A stretch of 6,467 nucleotides of DNA from Beijerinckiaceae bacterium (GCA_022702195.1 JAKONB010000133.1:1-6467); one strand, 5' to 3'. Shown: positions 1-5,780, numbered from the stretch's first letter. A program made the numbers and translations. The notes: generated by a model not told the origin, from the sequence alone.

Positions 1-365
1 GGGGCGCCGATGGCGGCCGCCGCGCGGGCGATCTCGCCGGCCCCGTCGGCCTGGAGCCGGGAGAAGCTCTGGCGCCCCGTCTCCTGCAGGATGCCGACGA
101 GGTTGACCACCACGTCCGACCCCTCCACCGCCCGGGTGATCGAATCCGGGTAGCGCAGGTTGGCCTGGACGGCGACGATCTGGCCGACGCGGCCGAGCGG
201 CTGCAGGAACAGGGCGAGGTCGGGCCGGCGCACCGCCACCCGGATGCGGTAGCCGCGCTTGGCCAGGGCCCGCACCACGTGGCGGCCGAGGAAGCCCGAG
301 CCGCCGAACACGGTGACGAGCTGGTCCGCCGGGCGGGTGAGGGGGAGTGTCTCGAAGCCGGTCAT
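1..365 (-). CDS. NAD(P)-binding epimerase, complex I NDUFA9-like (partial, N-terminal 121 residues)
   Basis: The gene starts at the ATG complementary to 363-365 and runs off the left edge, so only the first 121 residues are seen. After a short leader (residues 1-15), a Rossmann fold opens with LVTVFGGSGFLGRHVV. Residues 21-27 form the GGxGxxG dinucleotide-binding loop, followed by an RVAVRRP strand (42-48) and the NLVGIL strand (88-93) that are typical of atypical short-chain dehydrogenases related to the NDUFA9 subunit of respiratory complex I. Members of this family bind NAD(P)H. In bacteria they are annotated as complex I NDUFA9 family proteins or NAD-dependent epimerases, usually without a proven reaction. 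No signal peptide or membrane segment is visible. The ribosome site is weak (GAGA about 10 bases before the ATG). The membrane-protein gene at 541-1257 lies upstream on the same strand, 175 bp away. The substrate and the catalytic Tyr/Lys region cannot be judged because the rest is missing. Confidence 0.85.
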   Translation of the reverse strand, partial: MTGFETLPLTRPADQLVTVFGGSGFLGRHVVRALAKRGYRIRVAVRRPDLALFLQPLGRVGQIVAVQANLRYPDSITRAVEGSDVVVNLVGILQETGRQSFSRLQADGAGEIARAAAAIGA

Positions 366-408
366 CGTTCAAGGTCTCGAAAGCGGCCCCGGTGCGCCCG
401 TCCGCGAC

Positions 409-434
409 CCCCGATCGGGGCGCGGCTCCGCGCC
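409..434. repeat. Two overlapping GC-rich inverted repeats upstream of the epimerase gene
   Basis: A perfect 12-base palindrome, CCCCGATCGGGG (409-420), abuts a second inverted repeat whose arms GGCGCGG and CCGCGCC (419-425 and 428-434) enclose CT. The two share bases 419-420, so only one hairpin can form fully at a time. They lie 44-69 bases upstream of the epimerase ATG, in its probable leader. They could act as a terminator for the upstream membrane-protein transcript, as a leader structure, or be chance in GC-rich DNA. No T-rich tract follows. Confidence 0.3.
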
Positions 435-492
435 GGTCCTCGTCTGATGCCGGCCTTCAGGCTGCCGACGGGCCTTATCTAGAACAGAACGG

Positions 493-504
493 TCCCGGAC
501 GGGA
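493..504 (-). terminator. Weak candidate terminator hairpin after the CysZ-like gene
   Basis: Arms TCCCG and CGGGA (493-497 and 500-504) enclose two bases, about 37 bases past the stop codon of the membrane-protein gene. On the minus strand the hairpin is followed by a moderately T-rich stretch (CCGTTCTGTTCT). The stem is only 5 bp, so this is a weak intrinsic-terminator candidate. Nothing better is visible between 366 and 540. Confidence 0.25.
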
Positions 505-540
505 GCGTCGCCTCTCCACAAAATGCTCCCGCGCCCCGCA

Positions 541-1257
541 TCAGGACAGGCGCCCTTGGGTCTCCCGCCCGATCGCCGGGAGGCGCCGGCTCAGCCCCTT
601 GTGGAGATGGACCATCAGGGCGATGCCGAAGAGCGGGGTGAGCAGGTTGAGCACCGGCACCACCATCAGGCCGGCGAGCAGGGAGCCGGCCGCCAGGGTG
701 GTGAACCCGAAATGCCGCCGCATGGCGCCGGCCTCCGGCATCGGCCGGAACCGGCCGGCGGCGAGTTCGAAATATTCCCGCGCCAGCAGGTAGGCATTGG
801 CGCCGAAGAACGCCACGAGGTTCACCCCCGGCACGAAGAACAGGATCAGCGCCACGAGATTCACCGCGAGCGCGAGGCCGGCGAAGCGCAGGGCGTAGAG
901 CATCGCCTGGCCGAGCGGCAGGGCGACGCCGGGGGGATCGTTGGGGAAGTCGGTGCGCTCCACGATGGCGGCCGCGTCGTCGAGGAAGTAGCCCGCCACC
1001 AGGATCGAGACCGCCGGCATCACGTAGGCGAGGCCCACGAACAAACCGGCCCCGGCGAAGAACACCGCCAGGGTGTCGAGGAAGGGATAATCCACCGACA
1101 GGTGGTGGTTCGACAGGAACCAGCCGATCGCCTTGGTCAGGGCGAACCAGATCACCACCAGGAGACCGAGGGTCAGCGCCAGCGATTTCCACAGGATGGC
1201 CCGCAGGGGCGGTGAGAAGACCTGCCGGAGGGCGGCGAAGGCGGCCTGGAAGAGCAT
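541..1257 (-). CDS. CysZ/EI24-domain integral membrane protein
   Basis: This is a 238-residue polytopic membrane protein. The start at the ATG complementary to 1255-1257 gives the typical N-terminus MLFQAAFAALRQVFSPPLR; a longer in-frame extension exists but reads as Arg-rich noise. An AGGA sits 10 bases upstream. Hydrophobic stretches lie at about residues 22-48, 58-92, 117-160 and 190-222. The C-terminal part contains MRRHFGFTTLAAGSL and PVLNLLTPLFGIALMVHLHKGL, the most recognisable signature of the EI24/CysZ family. E. coli CysZ (about 253 residues) is an inner-membrane protein for sulfate uptake, but many alphaproteobacterial EI24 proteins have no tested substrate and no cysteine-synthesis gene is seen here. 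A role in sulfate transport is therefore only a family-based possibility. The gene is divergent from the flavin amine oxidase across 221 bp. Membrane family: confident; substrate: unknown. Confidence 0.82.
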   Translation of the reverse strand: MLFQAAFAALRQVFSPPLRAILWKSLALTLGLLVVIWFALTKAIGWFLSNHHLSVDYPFLDTLAVFFAGAGLFVGLAYVMPAVSILVAGYFLDDAAAIVERTDFPNDPPGVALPLGQAMLYALRFAGLALAVNLVALILFFVPGVNLVAFFGANAYLLAREYFELAAGRFRPMPEAGAMRRHFGFTTLAAGSLLAGLMVVPVLNLLTPLFGIALMVHLHKGLSRRLPAIGRETQGRLS

Positions 1258-1355
1258 GCCGGTGCGATCCTGTCGTCTCGAGCGGTGCCGACGGATCGCC
1301 GCCCCCGCGTCACCCGTCGGCCCGAGGTTCTGGCGGGGCGGGCGGCCGAGCGCAA

Positions 1356-1382
1356 GTCCGGGCACGGACGAGTCCGTACGGA
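1356..1382. promoter_or_regulatory. Array of alternating GTCCG/CGGAC half-sites in the divergent intergenic region
   Basis: Four half-sites alternate in orientation: GTCCG (1356-1360), CGGAC (1365-1369), GTCCG (1372-1376) and CGGA (1379-1382). The last two form the perfect 10-base palindrome TCCGTACGGA (1373-1382). The array lies between the divergent membrane-protein and amine-oxidase genes, about 100 bases from each start, where an operator would be expected. It is also able to form hairpins. No regulator or convincing -35/-10 pair is recognised in this 221-bp gap. Confidence 0.35.
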
Positions 1383-1478
1383 TCGGGACCGTTCGGGCTG
1401 CCGGCCGCCGGTATTCCCCGGCGCCGCTCTCTGATAGGCCGGCCTTCGATTCCGGGGATCGGGACGAGATTGCCGCCC

Positions 1479-2804
1479 ATGCCGCATGCGACCCTGCCGC
1501 GTACCACCCGGCCCGAGCACGAGATCCGGCCGCCCAGCGTCGCGCCGCGCGTCGCGCCCCTGCCGGCGGATCCGGCGGTGATCGTCGTGGGCGCGGGCGC
1601 CGCCGGGATCGCGGCGGCGCGCCACCTCGTCGCGGCCGGTCTGCGGGTCGCGGTGCTGGAGGCGCGCGGCCGGGTCGGCGGCCGGGCGGTGACGGCGAAC
1701 CTGCGCGGCCACCCCGTCGATCTCGGTGCGCACTGGCTCCATGCCGGGCCGGTCAACCCGCTGGTGCAGCTCGGGATCGCCCGGGGCGAGCCCCTGCGCG
1801 TCGCCGCCCAGGAGAGCCACGTCTTCGTGCACGGCCGCCGCGGCCGGGCCGCCGAGGAGACCGCCCTGGGCCGGGCCTTCGCCATCGCCGACCGCGCGAT
1901 GATCGGACAGGCCGCCTGGGACGCCCCCGACCGGCCCGCCGCCAGCGCCCTGCCGCCGGGGCTCGGCCCCTGGGGGCGCCGCGTCGAACAGGTGCACGGC
2001 CTCGTCTCGGGCCGGCCGCTGACGGAGGTCTCGCTGCAGGACTTCCCCAGCATGGAATACGGCGACAACCACTTCATCGCCGGGGGCTATGGCGGCTACC
2101 TCGCCCGCCTCGCCCAGGATCTGCCCATCGGTCTGTCCAGCCCGGTGACGCGGATCGACTGGGGTGGCCCCGGCGTGACCGTGACGGTGGCGGATGGCCG
2201 CCGCCTGCACGCCGAGGCCGTGGTGGTGACGATCCCCACCATGGTGATGCGCGCCGAGCCGCTGTTCACGCCCGCCCTGCCGCCGGACATGGCGCGGGCG
2301 ATCGCCGGGTTCGGCACCGGGATCTACGAGCACGTGGTGCTGCACTGGCCGTCGAGCCCGTTCCGGGGCCGGGACCGCATCGCCAACCTGGTGGGCGGGC
2401 GGCATCGGCCCCCCGGCATGCTCACCCGCGTCGACGGCACGCCGTTCCATTATTACGAACTCGACGCCCTCGCGGCCGCGGCCCTGGACGCGCGCCGGGC
2501 CGGCCCGGACGGGGCGCGGCACTGCGTGCGGACGGTCCTGGCCGCGCATTTCGGGCCGCGCGCCCTGCGCGACCTCACGATCCCGGTGGTCAGCGCCTGG
2601 CGTCACGACCCGTGGGCGCGGGGCTCCTGGGCGATCGTCCCGCCCGGCCACGCGCCGGCCCGCGAGCGGCTCCACGCCGATGTGGCCGGCCGGATCTGGT
2701 TCGCCGGCGAGGCCCTGTCGCGGGCGCAATGGGGCACCGCCGGGGGCGCCTACGCGGAGGGAGACCGGGCCGCGCGGGCGATCGTGGAGAGGCTGGGCGG
2801 TTAG
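1479..2804 (+). CDS. FAD-dependent amine oxidase (flavin monoamine oxidase family), lysine-free
   Basis: This 441-residue flavoenzyme belongs to the monoamine/polyamine oxidase superfamily, which oxidises amines using FAD and O2. Residues 34-69 carry the FAD-binding Rossmann motif VIVVGAGAAGIAAARHL (G38, G40, G43), E61 for the ribose, and the following RVGGR (65-69). GAHWLH (83-88), a GGYGGYLARLAQDL segment, a VVVTIP strand, WRHDPWARGSW (374-384) and the C-terminal WFAGEA (407-412) with AQWGTAGGAY (416-425) all match the family. The ATG at 1479 begins about 33 residues before the FAD motif; upstream in-frame codons give implausible sequence. There is no signal peptide or membrane anchor, so it is probably cytosolic. 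The Shine-Dalgarno is poor. Oddities: the protein contains no lysine, and the position of the usual flavin-N5-site Lys reads His (H285, in GIYEHVVLHW). Substrate unknown; a desaturase or other oxidase of the same fold is possible. Confidence 0.88.
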   Translation: MPHATLPRTTRPEHEIRPPSVAPRVAPLPADPAVIVVGAGAAGIAAARHLVAAGLRVAVLEARGRVGGRAVTANLRGHPVDLGAHWLHAGPVNPLVQLGIARGEPLRVAAQESHVFVHGRRGRAAEETALGRAFAIADRAMIGQAAWDAPDRPAASALPPGLGPWGRRVEQVHGLVSGRPLTEVSLQDFPSMEYGDNHFIAGGYGGYLARLAQDLPIGLSSPVTRIDWGGPGVTVTVADGRRLHAEAVVVTIPTMVMRAEPLFTPALPPDMARAIAGFGTGIYEHVVLHWPSSPFRGRDRIANLVGGRHRPPGMLTRVDGTPFHYYELDALAAAALDARRAGPDGARHCVRTVLAAHFGPRALRDLTIPVVSAWRHDPWARGSWAIVPPGHAPARERLHADVAGRIWFAGEALSRAQWGTAGGAYAEGDRAARAIVERLGG

Positions 2805-3230
2805 TTACTGCGCCGGCTTGGGCGCGGCCTCCGGGGGAGCGTCGGCCGGAGCCGCCACGGGGGCCGGCAGCAGGACGTTCTTGGCGACGTTGCCCTCGGG
2901 GCCGTACTCGCCGGCCACCGCCAGGCAGGCCTGCTCGCGGTTGAGCTGCATCTGGTTCGACATCAGCGCGAACATGGTCTGCACCTTGGCGCCGAACGGC
3001 CCGCGCGGGGCGACGTCGGCGGCCTTCACGTTCTGCTTCTCGAGCAGGGCGTCGAACTCGGCCACGCCGATGCGGTAGCCGCAGACATTGGCGGCCGAGA
3101 AGATGTAGGCGGCGAATTCCAGGGCGCGCGGGGGTGGGGCGTTGCGGATCTGCGCCTCGGCGGCCCCCGGCGCGGTGAGCGCGAGCCCGAGGAGCGGAAG
3201 CGCGAGGGCGCGGCGGGACGGGAGCAGCAT
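2805..3230 (-). CDS. Small secreted protein of unknown function with two cysteines
   Basis: This is a 141-residue protein I do not recognise. The ATG complementary to 3228-3230 follows a good ribosome site and gives a clear Sec signal peptide: basic LLPSRRALA, hydrophobic LPLLGLALTAPG, and a probable cut after AEA at residue 26. The mature part (about 115 residues) has a likely helical core with C50 (NVCGYRIG) and C102 (EQACLAVAGEYG), plausibly one disulfide in the periplasm, then an Ala/Pro-rich tail from about residue 122 to the end. No lipobox or membrane segment is present after the signal. It lies 85 bp downstream of ung on the same strand and may be at the end of that operon. Its stop codon touches that of the convergent amine oxidase gene with no gap. 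Coding is supported by the signal peptide, the ribosome site and the tail-to-tail fit. Function unknown. Confidence 0.75.
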   Translation of the reverse strand: MLLPSRRALALPLLGLALTAPGAAEAQIRNAPPPRALEFAAYIFSAANVCGYRIGVAEFDALLEKQNVKAADVAPRGPFGAKVQTMFALMSNQMQLNREQACLAVAGEYGPEGNVAKNVLLPAPVAAPADAPPEAAPKPAQ

Positions 3231-3236
3231 GGGCGA

Positions 3237-3241
3237 TCCTC
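3237..3241 (-). promoter_or_regulatory. Ribosome binding site of the secreted-protein gene
   Basis: On the minus strand GAGGA lies 6 bases before the ATG at 3230. It is one of the clearest Shine-Dalgarno sites in the window and fixes the start of the 141-residue protein against a longer in-frame reading that begins near 3413. Confidence 0.65.
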
Positions 3242-3249
3242 GGGATGGG

Positions 3250-3300
3250 GCGGACTCTGAGGGTCCGCTTCTGTCGGCCGGACCCAGATAGGCCGGTCCG
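3250..3300. promoter_or_regulatory. Two inverted repeats between ung and the secreted-protein gene
   Basis: GCGGAC (3250-3255) pairs with GTCCGC (3263-3268) around a 7-base loop, and CGGACC (3279-3284) pairs with GGTCCG (3295-3300) around a 10-base loop. Neither is followed by a T tract on the minus strand, so an intrinsic terminator after ung is not well supported. The alternating CGGAC/GTCCG half-sites resemble those at 1356-1382. They may be an operator, a leader structure, or an RNA-processing or pausing site between the two cistrons. Confidence 0.35.
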
Positions 3301-3315
3301 CGGCCGCCACCAAGG

Positions 3316-4026
3316 TCACGCCGCCGCGCCGCCCCCCAACGTCCAGTCGATCGGGGCGCGGCCATGGGCCGCGAGCCAGTCATTGGCCCGGTCGAAGGGC
3401 CGCGAGCCGGCAAAGTCGCGGTGCCGGTTGAGGGGCGAGGGGTGGCCGCTCTCCACGATCCCGTGGCGCTCCGGGTCGATCAGGGCGGCGCGCGCCCGGG
3501 CCTGCGCGCCCCAGAGCAGGAACACCGCCGGCTCGGCGACGGCCGAAACCGCCGCCACCGCCTGGTCGGTGAGGGCGGACCAGCCAGAGCGCAGATGGGC
3601 GCCGGATTTGCCGGCCTCCACCGTGAGGGCGGCATTGAGGAGCAGCACCCCCTGGCGCGCCCAGGGGGTGAGGTCGCCGTCCCGCGCGGGGCGGTCCGGA
3701 TCCGCGCCGGGCAATTCGGCCAGGATCACCTTGAGCGAGGCCGGCAGTCGCCGCTTGCCCACATACGAGAAGGCCAGACCGTTGGCGTCGCCCGGTGTGG
3801 GATAGGGGTCCTGGCCGAGGATCACCGCCTTCACCGCCGGCAGCGGCGTGAGGGTGAGCGCCCGGAACACCTGGTCGGGCTCGGGCAGCACCACGGCGCC
3901 CTCCGCGATGCGGGCATCCACCCGCGCGGCCACCGCCTCGGCCGAGCCGTCGGTGAAGAAGGGCAGGGCCGCCCAGGACGAGCCGGACTCGACGAAACGG
4001 CGCAGGGCGGCGGAGACGGATTTCAT
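3316..4026 (-). CDS. ung: Uracil-DNA glycosylase, family 1
   Basis: This 236-residue enzyme cleaves uracil from DNA to start base-excision repair. All family-1 landmarks are present. The water-activating loop is VILGQDPYPTPGDANGLAFS, with catalytic D73 (E. coli D64) and Y75. F86 stacks on uracil. LLLNAALTV has N131, which reads the uracil edge (E. coli N123). VFLLWG lies at 168-173. The minor-groove loop is HPSPLN, with H195 (E. coli H187) and the intercalating L199. The C-terminal PIDW also matches E. coli Ung, and the length is normal. The PT in GQDPYPTPG differs from the E. coli HG and, from general knowledge, is common in alphaproteobacteria. The ATG at 4026 overlaps the stop of the upstream nucleotidase gene by ATGA, suggesting translational coupling; there is no strong ribosome site of its own. 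The protein is cytosolic. Confidence 0.97.
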   Translation of the reverse strand: MKSVSAALRRFVESGSSWAALPFFTDGSAEAVAARVDARIAEGAVVLPEPDQVFRALTLTPLPAVKAVILGQDPYPTPGDANGLAFSYVGKRRLPASLKVILAELPGADPDRPARDGDLTPWARQGVLLLNAALTVEAGKSGAHLRSGWSALTDQAVAAVSAVAEPAVFLLWGAQARARAALIDPERHGIVESGHPSPLNRHRDFAGSRPFDRANDWLAAHGRAPIDWTLGGGAAA

Positions 4027-5576
4027 CGGGGCACCAGGATGCGGCCCTCCGCGGGGGCGGAGAGGGGAGCGTTGGCGCGGATGTAGGCCATGACCGCGTT
4101 GGCGACGAGCTGCCCGTCGGTGGCGCCGATCAGCGTCCTGCCCCGGGCGAGGGCGCCGTAACCGTTGCCGCCGTCGTAGAGGAAGTTGTTGGAGGCGACC
4201 GTGTAGGTGGCCTCCGGCCGGATCGCCTCCCCGTTCACCGTCAGGGCGGTGATGCGGCCCCCCGCCGGCGCGGCGGGATCGAGGGTCACGGTCAGGCCGG
4301 ACAGGTGCGGGAAGCGCCCGGCCGGACGCCCGACATCGGCCAGGGCGCCCTCCAGCAGCCCCCGGATCTGCGCGCCGCTCAGGGCCACCAGCACCAGGGT
4401 GTTGCCGAACGGAAGTTCGGTGAGGATGTCGCGACGGGTCAGCACCGTCCCGGCCGGGTAGAGCCGGTCGCCCCGGATGCCGCCGCCATTGGTGATGGCG
4501 ATCTCGGCGGCGGTGGCCGCCCGCATCGCATCGGCCACGAGGCTGCCGAAGCTCGCCTCGCGGACCCGCACGGCGGCGATCCGGCTGTCGAGGGGCGCGC
4601 GGGTCTCCCCCAGGGGCACGTCGAGTTCGCGCGACAGGGCCGCCTCCATCCGGCGGACGAGGCCCAGGGTCTCGGGATCCGGGGTCACCTCGGCCGAATC
4701 GTGGATGCGAAAGCCCGGACGCCAGGCGATCCGGCGGTTCGCACCCGCGCCGGTCGCCACCACGGTGACGTCGATGGCGGTGACGTAGCGGGCGTCGAAG
4801 CTCGATTCCGCCATCACGGTCCGCCCGTCGTAATGAAGGGCGAGATCGTGGTCGTGGCCCGAGAGCAGGATGTCCACGAGGCGGCCCCGGACGATGGCCT
4901 CGTCGGTGGGCCGGGCGGTGTGGCAGATGCCGACCACGAGGTCCGCGCCCTCCCGGCGCAGGGCCTGCGCCTCCCGCGCCAGGGTCTCGATCTCGTCGGT
5001 GAAGCGCAGGTCGCCCGATCGCGCCTTCTCCGGCGTGCTCGCCAGCGCGATCCCCACGATGCCGACCCGGACGCCGCCCAGCGCCACGATCGTGCGGTCG
5101 TGGAGACCGGGCAGCGGCTTGCCGGCGCCGTCGCGCAGGTTGGCGGCGAAGACCGGAAAATTCGCCTCGCCCATGCGCTGGGCGAACACCGCCGGGCCGA
5201 AATCGAATTCGTGGTTGCCGGGCACGAACACGTCCGGCGGCGCGCGGTTGAGGAGTTCGACGACATGCGCCCCGCGATCGAACCCGGACATCAGCGAGGG
5301 CGAGAGCGTGTCGCCCGCATGGGCGTAGAGCAGCGGCACGCCCCGGGCGCGCTCGGCCTTCACGATGGCGTTCAACCGGGCGAAGCCCCCGCGCCCCTCC
5401 ACCTCCCCCATCAGGTAGACGTCGTTGACGAGGAGCAGGGTGAAGGTCGGCTCCGGCGCGGGGCCGTCCGTGGCGGCCGCAACCGGCCATCCGGGGCCGG
5501 CCCCGGCCCCGGCCCCGGCCCCGAATCCGGCCCCGACACCGAGGCCCAGGGTCTGGCGGCGGTTGGGTCGGATCAT
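4023..5576 (-). CDS. Exported bifunctional metallophosphatase/5'-nucleotidase
   Basis: This 517-residue protein is of the UshA/5'-nucleotidase type, hydrolysing phosphate from nucleotides and possibly 2',3'-cyclic nucleotides in the periplasm. An N-terminal export signal (residues 1-35) begins MIRPNRRQTLGLG. The R6-R7 pair suggests Tat export, followed by a Gly-Ala repeat and AAA near residue 35. The metallophosphatase domain runs from about 44 to 285: NDVY (D52), HAGDTLSPS (D89), GNHEFD (N121, H122), CHT (H219) and GHDH (H241, H243). The C-terminal nucleotide-binding domain runs from about 320 to 517, with ASFGSLVADAMR, TNGGGIRG, ELPFGNT and NNFLYDGGNGY. The usual DxH motif reads D-V-Y, which I recall from an NDVYE subgroup of the family. 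The start at 5576 has no good Shine-Dalgarno and is preceded by a tandem 13-base repeat. The gene is the first of a probable operon with ung, which it overlaps by 4 bases. Exact substrates are not determinable. Confidence 0.92.
   Translation of the reverse strand: MIRPNRRQTLGLGVGAGFGAGAGAGAGPGWPVAAATDGPAPEPTFTLLLVNDVYLMGEVEGRGGFARLNAIVKAERARGVPLLYAHAGDTLSPSLMSGFDRGAHVVELLNRAPPDVFVPGNHEFDFGPAVFAQRMGEANFPVFAANLRDGAGKPLPGLHDRTIVALGGVRVGIVGIALASTPEKARSGDLRFTDEIETLAREAQALRREGADLVVGICHTARPTDEAIVRGRLVDILLSGHDHDLALHYDGRTVMAESSFDARYVTAIDVTVVATGAGANRRIAWRPGFRIHDSAEVTPDPETLGLVRRMEAALSRELDVPLGETRAPLDSRIAAVRVREASFGSLVADAMRAATAAEIAITNGGGIRGDRLYPAGTVLTRRDILTELPFGNTLVLVALSGAQIRGLLEGALADVGRPAGRFPHLSGLTVTLDPAAPAGGRITALTVNGEAIRPEATYTVASNNFLYDGGNGYGALARGRTLIGATDGQLVANAVMAYIRANAPLSAPAEGRILVPR
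5499..5522. repeat. Hexanucleotide repeat (GGCCCC)x4 inside the nucleotidase signal peptide
   Basis: Four perfect tandem copies of GGCCCC on the plus strand read GGGGCC on the coding strand. They encode Gly-Ala dipeptides within residues 19-27 of the signal peptide (FGAGAGAGAGPG). Flanking imperfect copies extend the pattern. Because the unit is 6 bases, slippage would add or remove two residues without a frameshift. The G-rich coding strand has four G4 runs and could fold as a G-quadruplex. Confidence 0.9.
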
Positions 5577-5602
5577 CGGTCGGGTCTCGCGATCGGGTCT
5601 CG
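5577..5602 (-). repeat. Tandem 13-base direct repeat abutting the nucleotidase start codon
   Basis: On the minus strand CGAGACCCGATCG (5602-5590) is followed directly by CGAGACCCGACCG (5589-5577), 12 of 13 bases identical, and then the ATG. The repeat occupies exactly where a ribosome site would be. The only purine-rich element is GAGA, so initiation looks weak or Shine-Dalgarno-independent. Confidence 0.8.
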
Positions 5603-5655
5603 GGCGGTCCCCCTCACTACACCGCGAACCGCGAAGGCGATGCGACGGGCGCGGT

Positions 5656-5683
5656 TTGCGGGGGATCGGCGCAACCGTATAGG
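5656..5683 (+). promoter_or_regulatory. Candidate promoter toward hemH
   Basis: TTGCGG (5656-5661) and TATAGG (5678-5683) are separated by 16 bases and resemble a housekeeping -35/-10 pair (3 of 6 and 4 of 6 consensus bases). It would give a leader of about 180 bases before the hemH ATG. TATA-like bases are rare in this window, which is the main reason to note it. Confidence 0.25.
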
Positions 5684-5704
5684 GATGGGAGAGATCGGGG
5701 CGAA
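5676..5704 (-). promoter_or_regulatory. Candidate promoter toward the nucleotidase-ung operon
   Basis: On the minus strand TTCGCC (5704-5699) and TATACG (5681-5676) are spaced by 17 bases. It uses the same AT-containing patch as the candidate hemH promoter on the opposite strand, so at most one may be real, or the two overlap back to back. The -35 match is poor. Confidence 0.2.
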
Positions 5705-5780
5705 GGCAGGCGGGACGGGCCGGGGAGACGGCATGTCGCGCCCCGCCCGCGCGCCCGACGCTGGAAGCCCGCCCGTTCCC

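Noticed and set aside
523..1215. A 230-codon plus-strand frame rich in Glu, His, Gln and Arg opposite the membrane-protein gene
   Set aside because: The charged repeats arise from reading hydrophobic membrane-protein codons in antisense. The membrane protein fits a known family.
1258..1478. N-terminal extensions of the amine oxidase or of the membrane protein into the divergent gap
   Set aside because: Both in-frame extensions are Arg/Pro-rich without family similarity, and they would overlap each other head to head.
1173..2729. A 518-codon minus-strand frame opposite the amine oxidase
   Set aside because: It lacks any recognisable domain and mirrors the real gene's codon pattern. It would also overlap the membrane-protein gene.
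1133..2944. A 603-codon plus-strand frame overlapping the amine oxidase
   Set aside because: The product is low-complexity Arg/Ala/Pro/Gly without motifs and runs through three genes. It is a GC-driven shadow of the amine oxidase frame, which has clear FAD motifs.
3231..3413. A longer version of the secreted protein beginning near 3413
   Set aside because: It would overlap the end of ung and bury the signal peptide. The good ribosome site at 3237-3241 supports the start at 3230.
3316..5490. A 724-codon open frame on the minus strand that includes ung as its C-terminal part, suggesting a fusion protein
   Set aside because: The upstream 488 codons are the nucleotidase gene read in the wrong frame and are Arg/Gly/Pro-rich noise. 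The ung ATG at 4026 and the ATGA overlap explain the arrangement.
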